Positions 40,901-52,275 of a stretch of DNA of 64,000 nucleotides are shown here, piece after piece; position 1 is the stretch's first letter, and every line of letters starts with the position of its first letter. Under the pieces are notes generated by a model. That model ran no database searches, was not told the origin of the DNA, and saw nothing but the letters and a program-made list of their open reading frames with translations. A program made the translations under genes and the position numbers. Origin of the DNA: Tetrahymena elliotti 4EA. Taxonomy: Eukaryota; Ciliophora; Oligohymenophorea; Hymenostomatida; Tetrahymenidae. The stretch is from contig JH720346.1 of the NCBI GenBank assembly GCA_000231825.2, forward strand, positions 549,796 to 613,795, given 5' to 3'.

Positions 40901-43900
40901 TTTAAAAATGCATTTAAACTTATTAAATTTAATAATTTAGGGTGCACCTGATCTTATTAATAATTACAAGCTTTAATTAGATATTAAGCATCCTTATGAA
41001 CCTAGACAACTGAATGTTAAATTACCTGATAAAGTTACAGTATTTGACATTTGCTTTGACTCAAAGAAGAATTAATGGGTTAATTGGACACAAACTGTTG
41101 ACAAATATATTGTTCCTAAAGAAGGTGAATTCCATGATATTTTTGTACCCACCAATGATTCTATTAGAAACAACTTTTTCTTACATAAATGCATTTAAAG
41201 CAATAATCATTTACTTATTTGTGGTCCAACTGGTACTGGTAAGACTGTTAACATTATTAATGAACTCTAACAACATTATTTCAATGCAGAATATACTAAT
41301 TTATGTACATCATTCTCAGGTTAAACTTAAGCTAATCAAGTAAATTTTAAGATTTTTTTAAACTACTTTTATTTATTGATTTATCTCTTTTTTTTAGGTT
41401 TAAAGATTGATTGAGTCTAAAGTCTGTACAAGAAGAAGAAAAGGTGTATATGGTCCTGAAGAAGGTAAAAGACACATAGTTATCTTTATTGATGATTTAA
41501 ATATGCCAGCAAAAGAAAAGTATGGAGCATAGCCTCCTATAGAATTACTTCGTTAATGGATGGACGAAGGAGGTTGGTATGATCTTGAAACAAAAGAATG
41601 GAAGTAATTGCAAGATATTATATTCGTTACTGCTATGTTACCTCCAGTTGGAGGACGTAATAGTGTAACAATGAGATACTTACGTCACTATAATCTTTTA
41701 TATGTTTAGCCATTTGATGAAGATTCTTTGCTCAGAATATTCAACAATATTATTGAATGGTACTTTAATACTTAGAAAGGTAATCTTTCTAAAGCAATAA
41801 CAACTATGGGAGAAGTTGTTGTAAAATCAACCATTGAGGTATATAATTCCATTAGAACATCAAAAGAATTATTGCCAACACCTGCTAAATCCCATTACAT
41901 TTATAACTTAAGAGATATCTCCAAGGTCTTCTAGGGTATTTCAAAAGCATCTTACAAGAGTTTTTAAGCTGACTAAGATTTTATCAAATTATGGGCTCAT
42001 GAGTGCATGAGAGTTTTCTAAGATCGTTTAATTAACAATCAAGATTAGGAGGTTTTTGAAGGAATTATGAAACAAATTATTAGTAAAAATTTCAAGAGAG
42101 ATTGGGATTAACTTATTGAAATTCAACCTCTTTTATGGGCAACTTTTGTACCTACTCTCTATCCCGAAGGTGATACTTCTAAAAGACAGCTTACTGATGT
42201 TTATTGTGAATTAACTAATAGAGATGATGTGAAAAAAGTATGCTACGCTATGCTTGAAGAATATAATAATCTTTACTCAGGAAACAGAATGAATTTAGTC
42301 CTTTTCATGACTGCCATTCAACATATTATCAAAATAGTTAGAGTTATTACTACTCCCTTTGGTCATTGTTTACTTATTGGTGTTGGTGGTAGTGGAAGAA
42401 AGTCACTTGCTACTCTAGCTTCCTTTATTGCATATACAAATGAACCTATTCAAGTTGATTAAAAAAATTGGATAGAAGATCTTCAAAGAGTTATGAAATC
42501 AGCTGGTGTTGATAAAAAAGTAAGTATTCATTCATTTTGATTTTCTAATAAAAAAATATCTTTTATTTATTTTTTATTTATTGATTTATTTATTTATTAT
42601 AGGACACTATTTTCTTATTTTCTGATACATAAATTGCTAAGGAATCCATGGTTGAAGATATTTGTAATATTTTAAATAATGGTGAAGTAAGTTTTTTATT
42701 TTAATATTTGATATTTTATCTAAAAAATTATTTTAAATAAGGTTCCAAACTTGTTCCCAAATGAAGAAAGAGCTAAGATTATTGAAGAAGTTGGTTAAGA
42801 CTGTCCTGGAGGAACTCCTAATGAGAAATATAAATACTTTGTTAAAATTTGCAGATAAAATTTACATTTGGTGCTTGCATTTTCACCTGTTGGTGAAGCA
42901 TTTAGAAGAAGACTGAGAACTTTCCCTTCATTAGTTAATTGTACAACAATAGATTGGTTTTTACCCTGGCCAGAAGATGCTTTACGTTCTACAGCATCTA
43001 ACCATTTTATTAATATTATGAAATTGAAAGATTAGGAATAAGTTAAAGGACTAGTAGAAATAGCAGTTGATATGCAAGTAAGAATTACTGATTTGAGTGA
43101 AAGATATCTTTAAGAATTAAGAAGGTATTATTATGTAACTCCTACTTCCTATCTTGAATTGCTTAATTCATTTGAAAAGCTCGTCTCAGAAAGAACTAAG
43201 AAAATTACAGACATTATCTAAAGATATGAAACTGGTGTGAGTAAGATTTTATCAACTGAGCAATAGGTTTAAGTTATGTAAAAAGAACTCGAAGAGCTAT
43301 AGCCATAATTAGTTATTAAGACAGAATAAAATTAAAAAATGCTCATTCATCTTTAAAAGAAATAGAAAGAAGCTGATGCTAAAAGGGAAGTTTGTGAAAA
43401 TGAAGAAAAAGATTGTAATGTTTAAAGAGATAAAGCTAATGCACTTAAGGAAGACTGTTAACAAGAATTAGATAAGGTGCTTCCTATTCTAGGTAAAGCA
43501 GCTTAAGCTCTAGATAACATTACAAAAGATGATATGACAACTTTGAAATCATTTACTAAGCCTCCAGAAGCTGCAGCTTTTGTCATGGAAGGTATGTGTT
43601 ATGCTTTTGATGAAGATTAAAATGTAAAACTTGTCCCTGTTGCACCTGGCTCTATGGAAAAGAAAAAAGATTTCTGGGATTATGCTAAAAAGAAACTTCT
43701 TACAGATAAATTGATTAACAGGGTTAAAGACTTTAAAGAAGATAAAATTAAATCAATTCCTAAAGAAAAAGTTGAAAAACTTAAGGTTTTCGTATAAAAT
43801 CCACTTTTTGAAAAAGAAAAAGTGTTTAATGCTTCTAAGGCTGCTGGTAATTTATCTCTCTGGATTAGAGCAGTTGTTTAAACATATGATGCCCTGTTGG

Positions 43901-46900
43901 TTGTAGAACCTAAAAGAAGAATGCTTGAAGATGCAGAAAATTAATTAAAATAAGCAGAGAGCATTTTAAATGAAAAGAAAAAAAATCTTCAAGAAGTAAT
44001 TGATTTACTTTAATCATTACAAAACGATTACGAAAGAGCTTAGAAGGAAAAAGAAGAACTTGAATAAAAAGTAAAAAGAAAATTTTAATCACTTTCATCA
44101 TAAAAATAAATTTTAAATTAAAAAAGGTAAATAAATGTAAAGTTTAATTAGAAAGAGCTGATGCATTGATTAGTGGATTGGGAGGAGAAAAGACTTCATG
44201 GAAACAGAAGGCTGAGTTAAATAAATTAGAGTCCACATCAGTAATAGGTGATTGTATGATATCTGCTGGTATAATAGCTTACCTTGGAGCATTCCCTATA
44301 TCTTATAGAGAAGAAGTTATTCATGCTTGGAAGAATCTTTTGGTTAATTATAAGATTCTATTCTCATAAGACTTTAACATATAAAATATATTATGTAATC
44401 CAATTACTATTGGTTAATGGACTAATAGATTTAAAGTAATTTATTTTAAACATAAATTGATTGAATTATTAATATAATTATTATTTTTTATTTTAGCTTC
44501 CTAATGATTCTTTCTCAATTGATAATGCTATTATTTTGAAAAATGCTTCTAGATGGCCTTTGATGATTGATCCTTAAACTCAAGCAAATACTTGGATTAG
44601 AAACTTAGAAGAAGGTCTGATTATATTAAGACCAACCTAAAATATGAATGATATTTTACTTAAACTTGAAAATTCTATTACTTTGGGTTAGAGAATTCTT
44701 TTAGAAAATTTAGGTGAATAAATTGATAGTGCATTTGAACCAGTTTTGTAAAAGAAATTAGTCAAATAAGGTAGCTCTTATAGAATTAAGTTTGGAGATA
44801 AATTTATTGATTATAATGATCAATTCAGATTTTATATGACTACCAAGCTTCCTCGTCCTCACTATCCTCCAGAGGTTTGTGTAAAAGTAACTTTGCTTAA
44901 TTTCTAAGTTACTGCAGAAGGACTTGAAGATTAAATGCTGAATATTATTGTAAAATAAGAAGAACCTTAAAAAGATCAATAGAGAGAGAAAAATGTTGTT
45001 GAATTCTTTGCAAATAAAGAAAAGTAAGTCTAAACAGAAAATAAAATTTTGTAGATGCTTTTTGAATCCAAAGGAAACCTTTTAGATGATGAAAATCTTA
45101 TTCATTAATTGCAACAATCTAAAAATGATAATAAAGAAATTTAAGAAAAGCTTAAGAAACAAGAATCAGACAGACTTGTCTTTAATTAGATCAGAGATTT
45201 CTACAGAGAAGTAGCAAAGAGAGTTGCTAATTTATATTTCGTTATTCTTGATCTAGCTCTTATAGAACCTACCTATCAATGGTCTTTAGAATTTTACATA
45301 ACATTGTTCTTAAAAGCTATTTAATAAGCTATTCCAGGAAGAGAGAACAGGTAATTATTTATTCATTTTTGTTATTATAAATCTTAATTAAACATAAATA
45401 TTATATGCAAATAGATGTAAGAATATAATTGATAGTTTCTAATTCTTATTATATGAGAGCATATGCAGAAGTTTACTTGAAAAAGATAAGTTGATTTTCT
45501 CTTTCCTTTTATGTGTTAAAATTATGGAAGTAGAAAATATGATTACAAAAGAATAAACAAGGTAAATCTAATAAAAAATATTATTTCTAATTATCTTTTC
45601 AAACAAATATAGATTTATGATGGTTGGTGGTACTTGGACAGAATCAAGTAAATAAATTCCAGAGAATGCTAAGTCGTGGCTTTCAAACAAAGCTTGGTGC
45701 ACAATTTGCGAATTATCATAATCAATTGAATAATATAAAGGATTTGATGAAGAATTTACTAAAAATATCGATTAATGGTATGAGCTTTATAAAAGTGAAA
45801 ATCCTCATGAACAACACTTCCCTGGCAAAATAATACAAAATTTAAATGAATTTTAGAAAGTAATTCAATCTAATTTAATATTAAAATTTATTAATAAAAT
45901 ATTTTAAAAACAAAAATAGCTTGTATTAGTTCGTATATTATTCCCAGATAAATTCTAATTAGGCGTATAAAAGTTAATTATTAATGAAATGGGAGAAAAA
46001 TTCATTTAACCTCCTCCATTTAATTTAGAATAAACATATGTTGATGCAGATTGCTATACTCCTCTCATTTTTATTCTTTCTCCTGGTGCAGATCCTAGAT
46101 TAGAAATTATAACTCTTTCTGAAAAATTAGGTTTCAAAGCTACATTCAATTAAATATCCTTAGGTTAAGGTTAAGGAGAATTTGCAGAAAAAGCCATTTC
46201 AGAAGCTATTGAAAAAGGTTATTGGGTTTTATTGCAAAATTGCCATTTAGCACCTTCATTTATGCCTGAATTAGAAAGAATATTAGAAAATATTCCTCCC
46301 ACCATTCATCCAGATTTTAGAATTTGGTTAACATCTATGCCTTCAGATGTCTTCCCACCAACAATCTTGATGAAAGGCATTAAAATGACATTTGAACCTC
46401 CTAGAGGACTTAAAAATAACTTATTAAGAAGTTTCTAATAATAAGACATTAAGAAGTTTGAAGAATGTGAAAAACCTTAGCAATGGAAAAAATTATTCTT
46501 TGGTCTAGCTTTCTTCCACGCTTTGATTTTAGAAAGGTAAAAAATAATTAAAATTAATAAATTAACCATAAAATATTTATGAAAATTTTAGGAGAAAATA
46601 TGGACCTCTTGGTTGGAATATTCCTTATGAGTTTACAACAGCAGATTTCACAATTTCTTATTCTCAACTTAAAATGTTCTTAAATGAATAAGAAGAAATA
46701 CCTTGGGATGCACTTAATTACATGGTAGCTGAAGCTAACTATGGTGGTCGTGTTACTGATCCCAAAGATAGAAGACTTATAAAAATATTACTTAAAAACT
46801 TCTACACTGAAGATATTTTACAAGATGATTATAAAGTAAACAAATTATATTTCATTTATAATCATTAATTCATTCTTTTACTTTTTAATAGTTTTCAGAA

Positions 46901-48222
46901 AGTGGTATCTACTATGCTCCTCCAGATGGAGATTTGAATGCATATAAAGATTATATCTAGGAACTTCCTCGTAATGAGACAACAGAAGTTTATGGATTGC
47001 ATTAGAATGCATAGATATCTTCTGCTATCATAGAAACAAATTAAATATGTGATACAGTCTTAAGTCTTCTTCCTAGATCATGTAAATAATTTTCAGAAGC
47101 TAATTTTTTAAAATTAATTAAGTATTTAAATAAACTAAAATTTTAATTTAATAAAATAGTGGGAGGTGGTGGCAAAAGTGCTGATTAACTGATAAAAGAA
47201 AAGATTCATGCTTTATAAGATAAACTACCTAAATTATTTGATGTAGAAGATGCTGCTCAAAAACATCCAGTTAAGTATGAATAATCTATGAACACTGTGC
47301 TTTAACAAGAACTAATCAGATTTAATAAGCTGCTTTCAACTGTAAAGACAAGTTTATCTAACTTAGATAAGGCTATAGATGGTTTCCTAGTTATGTCAGG
47401 AGATTTAGAAGAAGTATACAATTGCGTTTTTGACAACAAAGTTCCTGATATTTGGCATAAAGTAAATAAATATTTATTCTTATTTTTTTAGTTAATCTTA
47501 ACATGATAAAATAATAATAAAAATAGGTTTCCTATCCATCACTTAAACCTCTTGGATCTTGGATAAATGATTTTGTAGAGAGACTTAAAGAAATGTAAAA
47601 ATGGATTGACAAAGGCTCTCCAGCTAGCTTCTGGGTATCAGGATTCTTCTTTACCTAATCTTTCTTAACTGGAACCCTACAAAACTATGCTAGAAAGGTA
47701 TTTATACTCTTATAAAACTTAATTTTTAAAGGTCTTTATTTAATGAATAATAGAAAAAAATTCCTATTGACACATTAGCTTTTGATTTTGTTGTTATTCC
47801 TGAAAATTCTCCGGATTTTGATTTTACCGAATAACCTGAAGATGGTTGCTATATCTATGGTCTATATTTCGATGGTGCCGCATGGGACCACAAATAAAAT
47901 TTCTTAAATGAATCTCAACCTAAAGTTCTAAATTCAAAGGTACCCTACATATGGCTAGTTCCTACTGATGAGAAGAGAGATTATGATAATGACCCAACTG
48001 TAAATATAATTTTTATGATTTAAATTTTAAATTTTAATTCTAAATAATAATTAGGTATATGAAATGCCTGTTTACAAAACAAGTAGGAGAGCAGGTACTC
48101 TAAGTACTACTGGTCATAGTACTAATTTCGTTTTAAGTATGTACATTCCTATTGCTCCTTATCATAGACCAGAACATTGGGTAAAGAGAGGTGTGGCTGC
48201 CTTAACATAATTAAATGACTGA
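31923..48222 (+). CDS. axonemal dynein heavy chain, inner-arm type, 4,661 aa
   Basis: Ciliary motor ATPase: the C-terminal AAA ring hydrolyses ATP and drives sliding between axonemal doublets, with binding to the neighbouring microtubule at the stalk tip. Exons: 31923-31956, 32019-32253, 32366-32441, 32548-33650, 33711-34085, 34148-34687, 34861-35443, 35493-36106, 36164-36437, 36490-36854, 36910-37432, 37491-37781, 37873-38067, 38127-38363, 38421-38788, 38854-38972, 39029-39157, 39223-39542, 39600-39997, 40054-40161, 40219-40888, 40941-41339, 41398-42519, 42603-42686, 42742-44070, 44127-44435, 44497-45350, 45415-45561, 45613-45859, 45920-46536, 46592-46835, 46892-47081, 47160-47461, 47527-47697, 47754-47999, 48055-48222. 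All phases agree. All four AAA1-AAA4 P-loops are intact, and the C-terminus ([24 protein letters not shown]) is standard. It resembles single-headed DNAH1/3/7/12-type chains, but the exact subtype cannot be set by eye. About 650 residues precede the usual tail and are unusual (see sub-features). Confidence 0.95.
33550..33825 (+). other. dynein N-terminal module, copy 1 (residues 450-521)
   Basis: 72-residue segment encoded by 33550-33650 and 33711-33825. It begins [19 protein letters not shown], continues P-H-G, and after the intron has LIEYDQIEEKYQVKILESG then [11 protein letters not shown]. The second part has the alternating hydrophobic pattern and W-V...L-F end of a small beta barrel (Tudor/chromo-like), which is inference only. 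It aligns without gaps with copy 2. Confidence 0.8.
33985..34262 (+). other. dynein N-terminal module, copy 2 (residues 575-646)
   Basis: 72 residues encoded by 33985-34085 and 34148-34262, starting [19 protein letters not shown] and ending [11 protein letters not shown]. 32 of 72 positions are identical to copy 1 with no gap. Each copy is cut by a phase-2 intron after exactly 101 coding nucleotides and followed by 115 more. The 3' splice site at 34147 is preferred over one at 34114, because the latter would make a 29-nt intron and insert 11 residues. Confidence 0.8.
37491..38788 (+). other. dynein linker region
   Basis: Exons here encode the conserved linker: [16 protein letters not shown], then [26 protein letters not shown], and [13 protein letters not shown]. 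This mechanical lever docks on the ring and moves with ATP hydrolysis. Its sequence is typical and intact. Confidence 0.9.
38960..39065 (+). other. AAA1 Walker A, split by an intron
   Basis: EGPAG is encoded up to 38972 and [12 protein letters not shown] from 39029 on, together G-P-A-G-T-G-K-T-E, the main catalytic P-loop. The matching Walker B (CCFDEFNR) is at about 39235-39260. All catalytic residues are present. Confidence 0.95.
39979..40066 (+). other. AAA2 P-loop, split by an intron
   Basis: VVGDAFSG is encoded up to 39997 and KSS from 40054, giving G-D-A-F-S-G-K-S. In dyneins AAA2 binds nucleotide without hydrolysing it; the binding loop is preserved. Confidence 0.9.
41217..41515 (+). 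other. AAA3 Walker A and B
   Basis: [12 protein letters not shown] at about 41217-41250 is the AAA3 P-loop, and [15 protein letters not shown] at about 41470-41515 (next exon) is its Walker B with two acidic residues. AAA3 gates the motor, and both motifs are canonical. Confidence 0.93.
42370..42405 (+). other. AAA4 P-loop
   Basis: [13 protein letters not shown], the G-x-G-G-S-G-R-K-S form characteristic of dynein AAA4. Intact. Confidence 0.93.
43190..44190 (+). other. dynein stalk and microtubule-binding domain
   Basis: A rising coiled coil (about 43230-43500, e.g. QVMQKELEELQPQLVIKTEQ) leads to the tip domain (about 43530-43880: [37 protein letters not shown]), and a returning coil (43900-44180) ends in [19 protein letters not shown]. 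The tip is the ATP-sensitive microtubule contact. A 56-nt intron (44071-44126) in the returning coil removes an apparent frameshift. Confidence 0.9.
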
Positions 48223-49794
48223 TAAAAAATACTAAAAAAATTAAAATACCAAATAAATAACAAAAGTTAATTTTTTGTATTAATAATAAATTTAATTCAT
48301 TTTAAAGAAAACTGTATAATTTATAATCATGTTTGTTGTATATAGATAAGATTGATAATTTATAAATATTTGCTGTCAAGTTATTTTTTAAAAATACCTT
48401 TATTAGTAAAAATTGTTTTACTTTTCAAAAGATTCTTCACATTTCTAAACAAAACTCACAAAATCAAACAAAATGAAAAATAATAAAATTTTTTTTTTAA
48501 CTGACAGACAAATAGACTTATAATCTTACTTATTAAAATTATTATGTTTTTATTTACTAAAATAATATATTTTGAATTCATGTAAAACTGTGAGCCAATT
48601 GTTTTAGTAGATATTGAAATAATTTTCCATATTCTTCTCAAAATATTAGCTTTGAATATTCACTGGTAAACTTCCAAAAAATAATTAAATTTAGAAATAA
48701 AATGTAAGTATTGAATTAATCAAATTAGATTAATAATTTAGTTTTTGTTGGTATTGATTGATTTAAAGTTTTAAGGTATGTTATTCTTTTCATCGAAATA
48801 AGTTTAAAAATAATAATATTTATTTAATATCTCTTTTAATTTAATAAATATTAAGATTCTAAGCAATTTAATTCCTCAAAACTAAAAAGACAGACAATAC
48901 TTTTTGTTTCCTATAAATTAATTTATTTGAATTCATATTTGATTTTTACTAAATAAATTTTTGTGCAGACTTTTATTGAAAAATTATTTTTAAGTAAATA
49001 TTGAAATAAATGAACAAACACATTTAAAATTTGATTCCAATTTGTTTAATTGTAAATAACTAAAAAAAATATTAAGTAAAGAAATAAATTGTAATTATTG
49101 CACAGAATTAGTCTATTTAGATTAATGATTTTATTTTTTTTGTATTAATTGATTTAAAATTTTATGATATGCTATTTGTTTTAGTAGAAATAAGTTTAAA
49201 AATAATAACATTTATTAACATATCTTTTTGGATTTGAATAAATTTTAGAAAGATTTGTTAATGTCCACTTTTCCAATCAATTGAATTACTTATAATTTTA
49301 AAAATTAGAAAGAGCTAGAAACATATATACTTTTAACATATCTTTAAGGTTATTAGAAATCAATATATTTATATTGTTCTTATTGCTTTTATTAGACTTT
49401 AATTAAAAGTATAAAAAGAAAGTTTTATAGATTACTAAAAAATTTTAATATTTTTATAATCCATATTCAAAAGTAGGATAAATATTCCAAGATATCATCA
49501 GCATAAGTAACTCTATAAAATAATTGATTTATTGAACATTAAATTAGCTTAATTGATTCCTTTTAAGACAGACGCATTTTATAGTTTAAGAAAGTTTATC
49601 TACTAAATACATTTGATAGATAGACATTGATTTTATTTATCAAATATATTTGAAGAAATGTATTTTTTAAAGATGAAATGCTACAAGATTAAAAGATAAA
49701 ATGATATTTGAATATTTGCAATTATTTCCTTAACTTATTTTTAATATTATTTTTTTAAATAAATAGCTTATTGATATTTTAGCAGAAAAAGAAA
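48223..49794. other. intergenic, dynein 3' end to RCC1 gene
   Basis: 1.6 kb AT-rich spacer with no coding frame. It contains a pair of diverged direct repeats (48725-48850 and 49117-49245). Confidence 0.5.
48725..49245. repeat. pair of diverged ~125-bp direct repeats, 392 bp apart
   Basis: Both start TTAGATTAAT (48725 and 49117) and share, in order, TTGATTTAAA, TTTTA-G-TATG, GAAATAAGTTTAAAAATAAT and ATTTATT..ATATCT. Substitutions are common. Noncoding; looks like an old duplication. Confidence 0.7.
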
Positions 49795-51015
49795 ATGTTT
49801 ATTAGAAAATATTTAAAAAATTTAGCATTTGGCAAATATAATTTTTCTACCTAAGCTTAAAAGCAAGGTGGTAATCTTTATTTATGGTAGGGTAGTACCT
49901 TTACTTCCTCATCAGATTTAAAACCTGTTTTAGTTAAGGTTTCCGATGAAAGTGGCAAATAGTTAGAAAATTAGATTGAAAAAGTTGTTTTAGGTTAAAA
50001 TGTCTCAGCATTGATAACTACTGAAGGTCATCTCTACACATTTGGTGAAGGAAAGTTTGGTGCTTTGGGCCACAATGATGGCAAGGATTATAAGGAACCT
50101 AAGCATCTTGAATTCTTTGCTAAAAAAAATCTCCGTGTTGTTGATGTTGTTTGCGGTAATAGTTATATGATGGCACTTACTCATGATGGAGATGTTTGGA
50201 CCTGGGGATGGGGTGGTAAAGGCCGTAATATTCTCATGTAACAATTCTTTTCATTTGCTGGTGCTTTGGGTCATGGTGATTAAAAGCATCACTATTCTCC
50301 TTAACCTGTTTAAGCCTTACGTAAATTGCCTCAAGTTAAATCAATCTCTGGAGGTCTCTATTTTGCTTTAGCTATGAATGTTGAAAATGAACTTTATTTC
50401 TGGGGTAGAGGTTCTCATGGTGTTTTTGGTGATGGCTACTCTAAAGATTTACTTCTTCCTCGTAGACACAATTACTTTGAAGTTGTTCAAAAGACAGAAA
50501 AAACCACAATTTAAACAATTAAAAGTTGTAATCACTACACTGTTGCTCACCTTAGTGATGGTAAGCTTGTTGGTTGGGGATCTAATGATTATGGTCAAAT
50601 GGGTATTAATAACGAAATTGGTGTTGAAATGCATGAAACATCACCATACCCATCTATTGTTCACTCAGAAACTTTCAGCTCACCTATTGCAGATTACCAA
50701 ATTGCTGAAGATGTTGTTGTTATCAAACTTCAAAATGGAGAAATTCATTATAGTGGTATGAAATTAGCTTATCTCCCTAAGAGATTCGAATTACCTACTG
50801 AAGCTGGCAAGATTAAGACATTTGGTGCTGCATTCCGTTCATTTGCTGTAGTTGATGAAAATAACAATATATTTATGAAAAATAAATTCCTTAAAACTGA
50901 TAAAGAAAATATTAAAACAGGTGTCTACTCAGCAGATAATACACTATTTGATAAAGGAAATATTCTTTCTATTGGTGGTACTTATCGTAATCACTATGCT
51001 TTAGTACAACATTGA
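49795..51015 (+). CDS. RCC1-repeat protein, probably mitochondrial (RCC1L-like), 406 aa
   Basis: Single exon, ATG at 49795 to TGA at 51013-51015 (407 codons). The first ~20 residues (MFIRKYLKNLAFGKYNFSTQ) are basic, hydroxylated and free of acid, like a mitochondrial presequence. The body is a beta-propeller of RCC1 blades: LYTFGEGKFGALGHNDGKDY, VWTWGWGGKGRN, LYFWGRGSHGVFGDGYSKDL and LVGWGSNDYGQMGINNEIG each match the G-x-N/G-x-x-G-Q-L-G type blade, and further blades are degenerate. Length fits a seven-blade propeller. A mitochondrial RCC1-like protein acts in organelle ribosome assembly in animals, and chromatin RCC1 is a Ran GEF; the presequence favours the first, but this is inference. 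TAA codons are read as Gln at several sites. Confidence 0.9.
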
Positions 51016-52275
51016 AAAATTCAATTTTATAAATAAATAAATAAAAGCATTAAATAAAGAATTTATTATTTTTTCATATAATTTTACAAGCTTTATATAC
51101 ATACATTTTTTTAGTTGCTCTATTTTTTTGTTAATAGATAATCAAAAAATAATAAAACAAAAGCAAAAAGTTTTTGGTCATAAATAAAAATAAAAAAGAA
51201 ATAAAATAATTAATTGATTTTGAACTGGTATTTCAATTAAATTAAAATGTTTTTTCATTCATTTTACACAATTTTTTAATAATCAAAATATCTTAGTTTA
51301 ATCAAAATCTATTTTATATAAATAATCAATTTAATTAAAATTCTAAATAATTTAATCCAAAAAAAATAAAACAATAAGGATAGTAAACTGTTGTTATAAA
51401 AACATTACAAAGACTATTAAGGTAAAGTAAGTAAATTTTAATTTAAATCTGAAAAAATTTTTAAATTCTACTTAGCTGAAATCAAAAATATTAATAAATG
51501 AAAACAGAAAAAAAATTATTCTATGTAGCTAAAAATATTTTGTTGAATCAGAAGAATTTAAAAAGTAAATACCCTCAATCCTCATTAATTAAGGCCAAAA
51601 ATAAATATGTCCTTAAATCTCAAGTTTTGAAACTTCTGGTCTTTTTTATAATGCAGCCTTAATTAATGAGTATTTACTGTAAAAAGTAAAAAATATTTTC
51701 TAACTTGATTTTATTCTTCTTTAAAAAAAAGAATGAATATGTAAAAAGTGTTATTAAAAACAAAGTTCGTAAAAAATATTTATTATTACTCTTAGTAACA
51801 ATATTTATTATTATAAAATTAATAAAGTTAACTGTATTTTTGTATAAAAAATCATAAATTGTTATTAAATTTTTACAGGTGTAAATTTTTTTTTTATATC
51901 CAAATTGCTGAATTTATAAAAATTAAAAATCTAACTAAAATTTGTAAGAAAAGCGTTGAATAAAAGCTAGCGAGTACTATTAAAACTTTACAAAAAAGAA
52001 GTAAAAGTTAAAGATAAATTGAATAGAATTTTCAGCTAAAAAATAATCTCATTGCTATAATATTAAAATTATATTGATTATTTTTCTGGATTTATTTATA
52101 ATAGTATTTTTATGTTTGCAATTTATTTAAAATAATTCAAAAATATTTTGAAACTAAATTTTGTTAAGAGTAATTAAACATAAATTTGAATGATTAACAA
52201 ATAAATACATAAGATAGAAAATATTTATATTTAAAAGCATTAATTCATCTAATGTTTATTTATCTAATAACAAAA
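51016..52275. other. convergent intergenic spacer with hairpin
   Basis: Lies between the 3' ends of the RCC1 gene (+) and the ADP-ribosyltransferase gene (-). No exon seen. A strong inverted repeat is at 51564-51677. Confidence 0.5.
51564..51677. repeat. inverted repeat / long hairpin
   Basis: CTCATTAATTAAGGC (51581-51595) is perfectly complementary to GCCTTAATTAATGAG (51656-51670), with a ~60-nt loop. The outer arms GTAAATA and TATTTAC extend pairing across a 9-nt bulge on the left side. It lies near the middle of a convergent spacer and could be an RNA structure at transcript ends, a small RNA source, or a remnant of an inverted-repeat element. Confidence 0.75.

Noticed and set aside
44070..44130. 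Apparent frameshift in the dynein stalk
   Set aside because: A GT..AG intron (44071-44126) restores the frame and gives the expected [19 protein letters not shown] segment.
37004..46438. Many short standard-code frames inside the dynein region (e.g. 37004-37216, 39663-39905, 42229-42462)
   Set aside because: In-frame ones are pieces of dynein exons bounded by TAA/TAG read as Gln; the others are shadows in wrong frames.
50005..50761. Overlapping frames on both strands in the RCC1 gene
   Set aside because: The 406-residue RCC1 frame explains the sequence; the overlapping frames have no RCC1 or other pattern.
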